DNA of 8,478 nucleotides from Kiritimatiellota bacterium (GTDB taxonomy: Bacteria > Verrucomicrobiota > Kiritimatiellia > JAAZAB01). The notes below the pieces were generated by a model. The model was given only the letters and a program-made list of their open reading frames with translations, was not told the DNA's origin and made no database searches. The position numbers and the translations under genes were made by a program. Location: contig VSJD01000097.1 in assembly GCA_008636095.1 (NCBI GenBank), forward strand, positions 1 through 8,478, written 5' to 3'. Shown piece by piece: positions 1 to 6,989 of the stretch. Position 1 is the first letter of the stretch. Every line of letters begins with the position of its first letter.

Positions 1-224
1 ATCGGGAGCAGGCGGCCACGTTACATACAGGCATACGGGGTGTTTAGCCCCACGTGGGTGATGTCCGCCGGCGCTCAGACACTGAATCGGAGAGCAACTC
101 CATTGCAATCCTCGAGCGTCTCCCGTGTCGCCCCAGTGAGTGTTTTCACTTTCACCCACTGGCCGTATACGATGCTCCCTTGGTTCCATTTTTTCCACTC
201 TTTTTTGAACCCAAGAGACCACAT

Positions 225-252
225 TACCGACACTGATTTCACGGATACAGAA
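225..252 (-). repeat. Degenerate 9-bp tandem repeat
   Basis: Read on the minus strand, this stretch breaks into three imperfect 9-base units: TCCGTGAAA, TCAGTGTCG and GTAATGTGG. The shared core is roughly T-x-x-G-T-G, so translation gives a run like SVKSVSV. Similar runs of a unit like TCCGTGTAA are scattered through intergenic DNA of many environmental bacterial genomes, from general memory rather than a search. With only three poor copies it may be a decayed remnant or chance. Confidence 0.3.
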
Positions 253-306
253 CCAAATATTAAAAAACAAAAAGGACTCCGCTCTGCCTTCCAATATCCG
301 TGCACA

Positions 307-338
307 CCCGCCTGCAACGCTGTAGCACTGCGGGCAGG
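307..338. repeat. GC-rich dispersed-repeat-like element with two alternative stems
   Basis: This 32-base element begins CCCGCCTGC and ends GCGGGCAGG. CCCGC (307-311) can pair with GCGGG (330-334), or CCTGC (311-315) with GCAGG (334-338). The two pairings exclude each other because they share bases 311 and 334. The sequence resembles GC-rich intergenic repeats I recall from environmental bacterial genomes, and it shares a CCTGCCC-type core with the repeat region between metY and purM. It lies about 40 bp beyond the peptidase stop codon, so it could also act in the 3' end of that transcript, but no T-run follows it. Repeat identity is inference. Confidence 0.4.
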
Positions 339-377
339 TCCGTGGTAAAAAATCTTTGCAGATGGTTAAGGCAATCT

Positions 378-3300
378 CTACGGAAAGACCGCGGCCGCTT
401 CGTAGCCGGATCCGCCAAACATAAACGTGGACGGCGCAAAATTGCTTCCGGAAAGTCGGACAACCCAGGTTCCCGTGGATTCCTGATACACGGCGGCATC
501 GGCTTTCTTGTCGCCGTCATAATCACCGGCTACTGAAACAAATCCGGCCCCACCGATGGTGAGCGAAAAAGGCATGGCCGAGCTAATGGAGGAGGGCCAA
601 TAACTCCAGAGGCTGGCATCGGCATTGAACAGCGCCGGATCAGCTTTTGCGTCGCCATCGTAATCCTGCGGCACGGTCTGGCCGGATGTGCCGATCGTCC
701 AGTCACGGGGGGCATAGGCGCTGGCTGACAAGATGGCGAGCCAGTACCCCGTATTGCCCATGACCGTTGGCCGGACCTGGAACACAGCGGGGTCCGTCTG
801 ACCATCGTTATCGTAATCGGCCGGGCAGGGGCTGTAGGCGGAATCGCCAAGATTCCCCTCGACCAGGGCATAACCCCGGCTGGAAAACCGTATTTGCCAC
901 AAGCCGGAAGACTGGTGGAACACGGCTAAGTCCGCATAGCCGTCGCCGTCATAATCGCGCGGGAGCGGGATGCAACCCGATCCGCCCAGGGAGGCCGTGG
1001 CGGAATTATTCCCGCTGGCCGACAGCAAAACAATCCATTGGCCGGTAGCCTGCGAATAAACGGCGATATCGGTTTCACCATCGCCGTCAAAGTCCTGTGG
1101 AATCGGCAGATAACCGGTGCCGCCCAACTGGAAGGTCGCGGTCCGGTACCGGTTGCCGGACATCATGACTATCCAGCGGCCGGTGGCGCGTTGATAGAGC
1201 GCCGGATCAGCCTTGCCGTCGCCATCGAAATCGCAGAACGCGTTATCCGTGGCCGCCATACTGCGTCGCCAGCCGTAGTCGCCGGTGCTGAACGGCGTGG
1301 TTAACATGCCTTCCGGGCGCCACTTCCGGGAAGTCAGCCAGTAATAATAAGTGACTGCGGGCAAGGCCGTGGTATCGAGATAGCTGGTCGCGCCGGTTTC
1401 GATGATGGCCGTCGCGGTATTCGGGTCGGCGCTGGTGGAGCGCATAATCCGGTAACTGGTTGCGCCCGTTGCCGCCACCCACGTCAGCCGTACACTGCCG
1501 GTGTAGTCCCCTTTACTGGCCGCCAGGGCGGTGGGGGCCAGCAGGTTACGATAGCCGCTGTCCATGCCACTGAATGACGTTGCCGTGGCGCAGTTCCTGG
1601 CTTTTATCCAGTAATAATACACCGTGCCCGGCACCCCACCGTAATCGTCATAGCTTAGACTGGTCAATGTGGCAATGAGTTGCGCTTGGCTGGAATTAGT
1701 GATTGTGTGGCGATAAAGCAAATAATCGCTGGCGTCGGTGACAGTCGTCCAGGTGATGTGGATCCGATCTGCGTAATCGCCTTTTGTGGCGGTGGGGGTG
1801 GGCACGGTTGGCGTCCAGTCGGGCGCCCACGAGACTTCATCTACCCAGCCGGCGTCCTGGCCGTCGGAAGTCGACTCATCTTTGGTATAATTCCAGGTGT
1901 TGGTGTGCGTTCCGGAACCCAGGTAGACTGAATACAAGGCCCAATCTGCTTCACCGCTGATGGCATTCGTTTCCTGGCCGTCAATTAAGAACCGGAGATA
2001 GTCATACCCCGTTTCGGACGACACCTTCCACCAGAATGATAACGTGCCGGGACCGGTTACGGTTGTTTGCAGGTAGGATTGCTCGCAGTGCGAAATAGGG
2101 CCGGACTGCGCGGCCAGCACGGCATCGTGGGTCGTGTTGGATTCCGCAAACCAATTTTGATGCCCGCCAACATACCATGTCAGGTAAGTGGCATTCAGGG
2201 CCGTACCCAGGTCGGCCGTGGTATTGCTCCCGTAGCAGCCAACCTGGCCCCAAGCCCAAGCCACAGCGGAGGTCCAGGCGGTATTCGTGTCTTGCGCGGC
2301 CGACATCCAGGCCGTGCGGATATCCGTGTAATCGGTATATTGGGAACAGTAAAAAGTCAACGTGCGGTAGGCGATTTGAGCGGCGTTCGTCACGCCGATC
2401 CCCATAGTGGAAGCATTGGTGTCGCTCAGCAGATAGAAGAAATGGTTCTGGACGCTGTTATTGTAATGCACGCCGCCATTATCCCCGCTACCAGTATACC
2501 AGTAAGTGCCCTTGTAATAACTGGGCTGTTTGCCGTTGATGCCCACGGTGGCGCTGTTACCAGGATCGCGCATGTCGCGCATGGCTATGGGGGCGAGCAG
2601 GGTGTCGGAGGATGGAACGCAGTCTTCGCCTATCAGCCAGTCCGCCGTGCCGGCCACGCGGGCTGGGTAATTTGCGCGGCCGTCCGTCTGGTTGGCGAAC
2701 TCCACGCAGGCGCCAAAGATGTCGGAGAATGATTCGTTGAGCGCACCGGGTTCATATGCGTAAACCAGGTTGGCGCTATATTCAGTCACGGCATGGGTGA
2801 ACTCGTGCGCGCAGACGTCCAGCACGGTCAGTGGGTTAAAATTAGTGCCGTCGCCGTCGCCAAACCAGAAATAACTCCCATCCCAGAAGGCATTGTTATA
2901 ATTATCGCCAAGGTGCACCATGGCCCAGGCCAATGCCCCGCTATCGTCAAAACTGTCGCGGCCATGCACGTTCCAATAGTATTGCTGGACATGATCAAAA
3001 TTGACCGCTGCCGACATTTCGGTGCGATCTTCCGGCAACCAGGTGCTGTTGGTCCGAAAAGCGTAATTAGTGGCATCCGGATAGGTCGCGCTATTTGTGG
3101 AAATGTTATAAACAAGCCACAGCCAATTTGTGCTCTGGAGATAATTCGTGCCAGTTAAAGTAACACAATTGGTAACCGTATTGGTCGTACCGCCTTCGCC
3201 AAGCAGGATGACGCCGGTGATATTGGTGGTGGCGAACTTGATGTCATTGTAACGCAGCAACACGCGGTCATCCTGTGCGTCAATCCAGTAGCGCCAGGCA

Positions 3301-4070
3301 TTCTCGGGGATCGGTTCGCAGGTCATGGTCAGGGCGTAGGCCAGACGCGGCTGAGTCTTGTAAGCGAAGACCACGAGTTCCGGCTGACTGAGTGGGGCCA
3401 CACCGCTCTTGCCGAGCCCCGCCAAGTCTTCCGTGGCCAAGCGCATGGCATCGTCTGGCGTGATCTGCGGGTTCATATCCACGGCGATATCCGGTACATA
3501 ACGGCCATTGACTTGATAGGCGGCACCTGCCTGGTTGAAGTGGATAATAACTTCGCCCCCGAATACTTTCAGGCCCTGATAGATTTGATCGGCGCGGACA
3601 TGCCGGAATCCCAGAGTGTCGCCTTGGGCTTTCTTTGCGGTAAATTCGTTTTGTGCTTCCCGGATGCCCATGATGCCGGAGAGATTATCCAGCACTGCGA
3701 TGGCATTGGCCTCCGGGCGGGCGGACTTGGCAACTTGGAGCCCCCTGCCGGAGGAGAAGGTTTGGCGGGCGCCGAGGTCCTTGCCGCGGATGGAAAAAGG
3801 AGTGCCGAGGCCGGTATTCCACTCGATCTGAACGCCTTCGGTCACGGCCGCCGCGGCCAGCCTTGCCTGGGTATCCGTCTCGGCGCGAAGGGGCTGAGGA
3901 GATGCCTGTGACAGGACGGCGGCCGTCATGTTGGCTTGTGGTTGAGCGGCCAAGCCGGCGGCGCCGGTCAGCAGGAACGCGCCGAGGGCCGATAACAAAA
4001 CCAACCGGCGGACGATGGACCGAATCGCCGATAAGGGATTTCGGATATGCAAGGGCGTTATGAATTTCAT
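378..4070 (-). CDS. Secreted thermolysin-like (M4) zinc metallopeptidase with FN3-like and FG-GAP/VCBS-type repeats
   Basis: This encodes a zinc endopeptidase of 1230 residues predicted to be exported and to cleave extracellular proteins. The start chosen gives MKFITPLH; a GGGA lies 5 nt upstream, whereas the open frame's earlier ATG at 4112 would precede the secretion signal with an unlikely 14-residue extension. A long basic n-region is followed by a hydrophobic core at residues 23-39, with cleavage likely near residue 42. An FTP/PepSY-like propeptide spans about 120-280. The catalytic domain (about 285-630) has HEFTH at 422-426 (zinc ligands and catalytic Glu), the third ligand Glu446 in NESFSD, and the transition-state His535 in GGVHYNN, so it looks active. 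Next come a jelly-roll-like module (about 633-750; GTLSFWWKVSSE and DAGWVDEV), two FN3-like modules (about 755-836 and 843-930) and six calcium-type repeats. At roughly twice to three times the usual M4 length, it is unusually modular. It has no visible sorting signal and ends within the last repeat. The gene stands alone, divergent from metY. Confidence 0.9.
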   Translation of the reverse strand: MKFITPLHIRNPLSAIRSIVRRLVLLSALGAFLLTGAAGLAAQPQANMTAAVLSQASPQPLRAETDTQARLAAAAVTEGVQIEWNTGLGTPFSIRGKDLGARQTFSSGRGLQVAKSARPEANAIAVLDNLSGIMGIREAQNEFTAKKAQGDTLGFRHVRADQIYQGLKVFGGEVIIHFNQAGAAYQVNGRYVPDIAVDMNPQITPDDAMRLATEDLAGLGKSGVAPLSQPELVVFAYKTQPRLAYALTMTCEPIPENAWRYWIDAQDDRVLLRYNDIKFATTNITGVILLGEGGTTNTVTNCVTLTGTNYLQSTNWLWLVYNISTNSATYPDATNYAFRTNSTWLPEDRTEMSAAVNFDHVQQYYWNVHGRDSFDDSGALAWAMVHLGDNYNNAFWDGSYFWFGDGDGTNFNPLTVLDVCAHEFTHAVTEYSANLVYAYEPGALNESFSDIFGACVEFANQTDGRANYPARVAGTADWLIGEDCVPSSDTLLAPIAMRDMRDPGNSATVGINGKQPSYYKGTYWYTGSGDNGGVHYNNSVQNHFFYLLSDTNASTMGIGVTNAAQIAYRTLTFYCSQYTDYTDIRTAWMSAAQDTNTAWTSAVAWAWGQVGCYGSNTTADLGTALNATYLTWYVGGHQNWFAESNTTHDAVLAAQSGPISHCEQSYLQTTVTGPGTLSFWWKVSSETGYDYLRFLIDGQETNAISGEADWALYSVYLGSGTHTNTWNYTKDESTSDGQDAGWVDEVSWAPDWTPTVPTPTATKGDYADRIHITWTTVTDASDYLLYRHTITNSSQAQLIATLTSLSYDDYGGVPGTVYYYWIKARNCATATSFSGMDSGYRNLLAPTALAASKGDYTGSVRLTWVAATGATSYRIMRSTSADPNTATAIIETGATSYLDTTALPAVTYYYWLTSRKWRPEGMLTTPFSTGDYGWRRSMAATDNAFCDFDGDGKADPALYQRATGRWIVMMSGNRYRTATFQLGGTGYLPIPQDFDGDGETDIAVYSQATGQWIVLLSASGNNSATASLGGSGCIPLPRDYDGDGYADLAVFHQSSGLWQIRFSSRGYALVEGNLGDSAYSPCPADYDNDGQTDPAVFQVRPTVMGNTGYWLAILSASAYAPRDWTIGTSGQTVPQDYDGDAKADPALFNADASLWSYWPSSISSAMPFSLTIGGAGFVSVAGDYDGDKKADAAVYQESTGTWVVRLSGSNFAPSTFMFGGSGYEAAAVFP
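388..1235 (-). repeat. Six FG-GAP/VCBS-type calcium-loop repeats, period about 46 residues
   Basis: The C-terminal part of the peptidase holds six copies of a loop of the form D-[FY]-D-x-D-x-x-[AT]-D-x-A-[LV]-[YF]. They start at residues 947, 993, 1039, 1085, 1136 and 1183 of the 1230-residue protein, so the spacing is 46, 46, 46, 51 and 47. Each loop is followed by a TGxWxV strand, a S-G/A-rich strand and a LGGxGY turn. The 51-residue step contains a small insertion (around VRPTVMGN). The sixth loop is followed by a closing half unit that ends the protein. Such loops bind calcium in FG-GAP/VCBS-type beta-propeller repeats; here the likely role is substrate or surface adhesion. At the DNA level the copies have diverged, so recent expansion is not evident. 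Confidence 0.85.
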
Positions 4071-4117
4071 AAGCATCCCGCAAATCGTAGAATAAGACGT
4101 TGCCAGATACAAGGCTA

Positions 4118-4170
4118 ATTATACTTAATTCTGCAGGATCGCATTATAGACTAAGCTCCTGAAATGTCCA
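4118..4170 (-). promoter_or_regulatory. Sigma70-type promoter for the metallopeptidase gene
   Basis: On the minus strand TGGACA (4165-4170) stands 16 bp upstream of a perfect TATAAT (4143-4148). Transcription would begin near 4136 and leave a leader of about 66 nt before the chosen ATG at 4070. A second TATAAT occurs at 4118-4123 but has no good -35 partner. The match to consensus is strong, but the activity is inferred. Confidence 0.6.
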
Positions 4171-4200
4171 CTGTAATTTAATGCATATTTAAGTTCATTC

Positions 4201-4218
4201 CCTCTCCCAAAGGAGAGG
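4201..4218. repeat. 7-bp palindrome between divergent promoters
   Basis: CCTCTCC (4201-4207) and GGAGAGG (4212-4218) form a perfect 7-bp stem with loop CAAA. It lies upstream of both divergent promoters and so outside both predicted transcripts. It is therefore more likely a dispersed repeat remnant or a DNA-level binding site than a terminator or leader element. Similar CCTCTCC...GGAGAGG hairpins are common intergenic repeats in bacteria, from general knowledge. Confidence 0.45.
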
Positions 4219-4267
4219 TGAACCAGTTGCCGCCGATCCCGCATCAGGGAGTTCCTAATTCACGTCC

Positions 4268-4296
4268 TTTACATCAACTTGGTCCTGAGATATCAT
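4268..4296 (+). promoter_or_regulatory. Sigma70-type promoter for metY
   Basis: TTTACA (4268-4273) and TATCAT (4291-4296) are separated by 17 bp, each one base from consensus. Transcription would start near 4303, giving a leader of about 28 nt that carries the GAGGAT ribosome binding site at 4318-4323, 7 nt before the ATG. Such a short leader leaves no room for a SAM riboswitch. Confidence 0.5.
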
Positions 4297-4330
4297 CCGC
4301 AACAGATATTTTTACACGAGGATCCATTCC

Positions 4331-5647
4331 ATGAAAAAAAAGCGAACGGCGAATTTGTCTTCACCCCATGTGGAAACCGTGGCCCTGCACGCGGGCCAGC
4401 AACCGGATCCGGTTACCGGCGCCCGGGCGGTGCCGATCTATCAGACCACGAGTTACGTGTTTAAAAACACAAAGCACGCGGCCGACCTGTTTGCTTTAAA
4501 GGCTTTCGGCAATATTTATTCCCGCATGATGAATCCGACCACGGACGTGCTGGAGAAGCGGTTGGCAACCCTGGAGGGCGGCACGGGAGCGCTGGCCACC
4601 TCGAGCGGCATGGCTGCCATCTTCCTGGCCATTCTGAACATTGCCCGCGCGGGCGACCATATTGTCAGCTCCGCCTCGCTCTACGGCGGGACCGACACTC
4701 TTTTCCGGTTTACGTTGCCCCGCCTGGGGCTGGAGGTGACGTTCCTGGATGAATTTACGCCTCGGACCGTGCGCGCGGCCATCCGCCCGAACACGAAAGC
4801 GGTGTATGCGGAAACCATCGGCAATCCCAAGGGCGACGTGCCGGATCTAAGGGGCATTGCCACTATTGCCCACCGGGCGGGTGTGCCGTTCATTATTGAC
4901 AACACGTGTGCGCCGGTGCTGTGCCGGCCGATCGAACACGGGGTGGACATTGTTGTGCATTCCTGCACCAAATGGATCGGCGGGCATGGTACCTCCATTG
5001 GCGGTGTCATCGTGGATGGCGGGCGGTTTGATTGGTCCCGCGGGCGGTTCCCGGAATTTACCCAGCCGGATGAAAGCTATCATGGGGTTATTTACTGGGA
5101 TGCGTTTCGCAATCTGCCCGGGCTGGGCAATGTGGCCTATATCCTCAAGGCGCGCGTGCAGGGCATGCGTAATATCGGGATGTGCCCCAGTCCCTTCAAT
5201 ACGTTCCTGTTCCTGCAAGGCTTGGAAACATTACCGCTGAGGATTCATCAGCAATGCCGCAACACGCTGGAACTGGCGCGCTGGCTTCGCAAGCATCGTC
5301 AGGTGGCCTGGGTCAATTACACCGGCTTGCCGGACCATCCCTGGCATCGGACAGCTAAGCGTTACCTGGAGGGCGGATTTGGCGCCGTATTAGGTTTCGG
5401 CATCCGGGGCGGCCGCAAGGCCGGCGAGCGGTTTATCAATGCGGTCAAGCTGGCCAGCCATCTGGCCAACATCGGCGATGCCAAGACCCTGGTGCTCCAT
5501 CCGGCCTCCACCACGCATCAACAGCTTAGCGCGCAAGCCCAGCGCGCCGCAGGCGTGACACCCGAATTCATCCGCGTGGCCGTGGGCCTGGAACATATCA
5601 AGGACATCCAGGCCGATTTTGGCCAGGCGCTGAAAGCGGCGCGCTGA
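4331..5647 (+). CDS. metY: O-acetylhomoserine sulfhydrylase (aminocarboxypropyltransferase)
   Basis: This 438-residue PLP enzyme of the Cys/Met metabolism family most likely joins sulfide (or methanethiol) to O-acetylhomoserine to make homocysteine (or methionine) in the cytosol. The N-terminus ETVALHAGQQPDPVTGARAV and the overall length fit the MetY subfamily. Visible PLP-site residues are YSR at 63-65 (phosphate contact across the dimer), SSGM at 91-94, Tyr118 stacking on the ring, Asp190 binding the pyridine nitrogen, the Schiff-base Lys214 in SCTKWIGGHG, and Arg415 for the substrate carboxylate. The GAGGAT site 7 nt upstream fixes the start. A cysteine stands two residues before the lysine, where MetY proteins often have alanine; this should be harmless. 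The gene has its own promoter. purM lies 191 bp downstream across a repeat region, so co-transcription is uncertain. A cystathionine gamma-synthase or lyase is a less likely alternative. Confidence 0.93.
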   Translation: MKKKRTANLSSPHVETVALHAGQQPDPVTGARAVPIYQTTSYVFKNTKHAADLFALKAFGNIYSRMMNPTTDVLEKRLATLEGGTGALATSSGMAAIFLAILNIARAGDHIVSSASLYGGTDTLFRFTLPRLGLEVTFLDEFTPRTVRAAIRPNTKAVYAETIGNPKGDVPDLRGIATIAHRAGVPFIIDNTCAPVLCRPIEHGVDIVVHSCTKWIGGHGTSIGGVIVDGGRFDWSRGRFPEFTQPDESYHGVIYWDAFRNLPGLGNVAYILKARVQGMRNIGMCPSPFNTFLFLQGLETLPLRIHQQCRNTLELARWLRKHRQVAWVNYTGLPDHPWHRTAKRYLEGGFGAVLGFGIRGGRKAGERFINAVKLASHLANIGDAKTLVLHPASTTHQQLSAQAQRAAGVTPEFIRVAVGLEHIKDIQADFGQALKAAR

Positions 5648-5806
5648 AGACGGAGGGCGGACGACAGCCTGCCCTGCGACTTGTCCGGCGAAGCCTTGGC
5701 GAAGACGGAAGCCTTGGCGAAGCAGGGACGACGGACACCAGTCCGGAAAAGAAGAAAGACGGATAACAGAGGACGGGCCGGCGAAGAGGGAAGACGGAAG
5801 GCGGAC
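5646..5806. repeat. Intergenic repeat mosaic between metY and purM
   Basis: The gap between metY and purM is a patchwork of short repeats. A 15-base unit GAAGCCTTGGCGAAG occurs at 5690-5704 and exactly again at 5708-5722, a period of 18. A 17-base segment starting at the metY stop codon, GAAGACGGAGGGCGGAC (5646-5662), recurs with one mismatch at 5790-5806, so imperfect direct repeats flank the element. Between them the plus strand is purine-rich with GACGG-like words. The left part (CCTGCCCTGCGACTTGTCCGGCG, split across 5669-5690) resembles dispersed repeats I recall from environmental bacterial genomes. Open frames across it on the minus strand give low-complexity peptides and are not genes. 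Confidence 0.7.
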
Positions 5807-5838
5807 ACTGAATAATATTGACCGGAGAATCATAAATC

Positions 5839-6870
5839 ATGGCAAAAGCAACTTCGGCTTATGCGGCCTCGGGCGTGGATATTGACCACAAAATGGCGGC
5901 GCTCCGAGCGGTAAAAAAATTGGTGCGTTCGACCAAAGTGCCCGGGTTGCTCGGCGAGATCGGTTCCTTTGGCGGACTCTTTGCCGCGCCGGGCAAGGAT
6001 CAGGTGCTGGTGGCCAGTACGGACGGTGTCGGCACCAAGCTCAAGGTGGCGGGAATAGCCGGACGGCACGATACGGTGGGGCAGGACATTGTCAATCATT
6101 GCGTCAACGATATCCTGGTACATGGCGCCCGGCCGCTGTTTTTCCTGGACTATTTTGGCACAGCCCGGTTTGAAGGACCTGTTTTTCAGGCCGTGGTGCA
6201 GGGCTTATGCAAGGCCTGCCGCGCAAACGGCTGCGCGCTTATCGGCGGGGAGACCGCTGAAATGCCGGGACTTTATCCCACGGGCGAATATGATCTGGTG
6301 GGCACGATTGTCGGCGCGGTTGAGCGTAAAAAAATTATAACGGGTAAAGACATCCGGCCGGGGGACGTGATTATCGGCCTGTCTTCATCTGGGCTTCATA
6401 CCAATGGTTTCTCGCTTGCAAGGAAGATTGTTTTTGAACAGGAAAAATTGAAACCGGATGATATCCTGCCGGGGACGGGTAAAAGAGTGGGCGAAGTTTT
6501 ACTTGCCGTGCATCGTAGTTATCTGCGGCCGGTCAGCACCCTGATGAAGAGCGTAAAAATTCAAGGTATGGCTCATATCACCGGCGGCGGATTTTACGAT
6601 AATGTACCCAGGATTCTGCCGAAGTCGGTGGACGCCGTATTTGACCGCTCCGCCTGGCCGGTGCCGCCGCTCTTTCGGTTTCTTCAGGAACGCGGGCACG
6701 TGGCGCGCGATGAAATGTACCGCGTCTTTAATATGGGCATCGGCCTGGTGATTATCGTCCGGCCAGAGGAACTTGACAAAACACAGAAAGTCCTTCATCG
6801 CTCAGGCGAGCATCTGCTGAAAATCGGACGAATTGAAAAGGGCCGGGGTATTACGCGCTTGATTAACTAA
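5839..6870 (+). CDS. purM: Phosphoribosylformylglycinamidine cyclo-ligase (AIR synthetase)
   Basis: PurM closes the imidazole ring in purine synthesis, turning FGAM plus ATP into AIR, ADP and phosphate, as a cytosolic dimer. The 343-residue length is normal for the family. Diagnostic motifs are all present: STDGVGTKLKVA at 60-71 (ATP/metal site), GGETAEMPG at 136-144, LSSSGLHTNGFSLAR at 181-195, HITGGGFYDNVPR at 246-258 and FNMGIG at 297-302. The YAASGVDID opening also fits, so the ATG start is credible. A GGAG lies 11 nt upstream, slightly far. No other purine gene is adjacent, so purM sits outside a pur cluster here. Upstream is the repeat mosaic; downstream the gene converges on a dehydrogenase gene across a hairpin cluster. 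No truncation or missing motif was seen. Confidence 0.97.
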   Translation: MAKATSAYAASGVDIDHKMAALRAVKKLVRSTKVPGLLGEIGSFGGLFAAPGKDQVLVASTDGVGTKLKVAGIAGRHDTVGQDIVNHCVNDILVHGARPLFFLDYFGTARFEGPVFQAVVQGLCKACRANGCALIGGETAEMPGLYPTGEYDLVGTIVGAVERKKIITGKDIRPGDVIIGLSSSGLHTNGFSLARKIVFEQEKLKPDDILPGTGKRVGEVLLAVHRSYLRPVSTLMKSVKIQGMAHITGGGFYDNVPRILPKSVDAVFDRSAWPVPPLFRFLQERGHVARDEMYRVFNMGIGLVIIVRPEELDKTQKVLHRSGEHLLKIGRIEKGRGITRLIN

Positions 6871-6885
6871 ATTAATCTTGAGCAA

Positions 6886-6900
6886 GGCGTATTTTACGCC
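6886..6900. other. Small hairpin downstream of purM
   Basis: GGCGTA (6886-6891) and TACGCC (6895-6900) form a perfect 6-bp stem with a TTT loop, 15 nt after the purM stop. It is not followed by a T-run. It is the first of three hairpins in the convergent gap. Confidence 0.5.
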
Positions 6901-6909
6901 GCGCCGAAA

Positions 6910-6943
6910 CTTTGGCTATCCGTCAGTTGACGGATAGCCAAAG
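6910..6943. terminator. Perfect 16-bp inverted repeat between convergent genes
   Basis: CTTTGGCTATCCGTCA (6910-6925) is followed after two bases (GT) by its exact reverse complement (6928-6943). In RNA this is a long stem with a minimal loop on either strand. Its place between the converging purM and dehydrogenase genes suggests a bidirectional transcription end or mRNA 3' stabiliser. Neither side has a proper T-run, so it is not a classical intrinsic terminator. A dispersed palindromic repeat or a protein binding site is also possible. Confidence 0.6.
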
Positions 6944-6983
6944 CACATATTTCACAAGCGGTAATCCGCTCATGAAATATGTG
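6944..6983 (-). terminator. Second long hairpin just after the dehydrogenase stop codon
   Basis: CACATATTTCA (6944-6954) pairs perfectly with TGAAATATGTG (6973-6983). Inside it, after a 2x2 mismatch, AGCGG (6957-6961) pairs with CCGCT (6966-6970) around the loop TAAT. It directly abuts the 16-bp inverted repeat with no gap, and starts 6 nt after the stop codon of the minus-strand dehydrogenase. That position favours a role at the 3' end of the dehydrogenase transcript, although no T-run follows. Confidence 0.6.
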
Positions 6984-6989
6984 GGCTAA

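Larger units (their letters stand above)
1..377. other. Intergenic stretch with no supportable gene
   Basis: These bases lie downstream of the minus-strand metallopeptidase gene and run to the window edge. All open frames here are short, overlap one another on both strands, and none gives a recognisable protein. The longest open stretch on the minus strand that is not simply read-through from a repeat would encode about 49 residues (75-224). It is tryptophan- and lysine-rich, has no clear ribosome binding site, and matches no family I know. Two repeat-like elements are visible and are listed separately: a degenerate nonamer run near 225-252 and a GC-rich element at 307-338. A terminator with a clear U-tract for the peptidase gene is not visible. 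Confidence 0.6.

Noticed and set aside
75..224. Small minus-strand gene of 49 codons
   Set aside because: The codons look plausible, but there is no ribosome binding site, no recognisable family, and the upstream part runs into a repeat-like stretch.
4071..4112. 14-residue N-terminal extension of the metallopeptidase
   Set aside because: It would place extra residues ahead of an already long signal-peptide n-region and lacks a ribosome binding site; the ATG at 4070 has GGGA 5 nt upstream.
4201..4330. SAM-type riboswitch ahead of metY
   Set aside because: The hairpins and a GGCAAC-like word on the minus strand prompted a check, but no conserved SAM-I, SAM-II or SAH core is present in the right order on the plus strand, and the likely promoter leaves only about 28 nt of leader.
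5690..5722. CRISPR array
   Set aside because: There are only two 15-base copies with a 3-base gap, so no repeat-spacer structure exists.
5390..5840. Overlapping minus-strand open frames behind the end of metY
   Set aside because: They are shadows of metY joined to translated repeats; the peptides are low-complexity and no family is recognisable.
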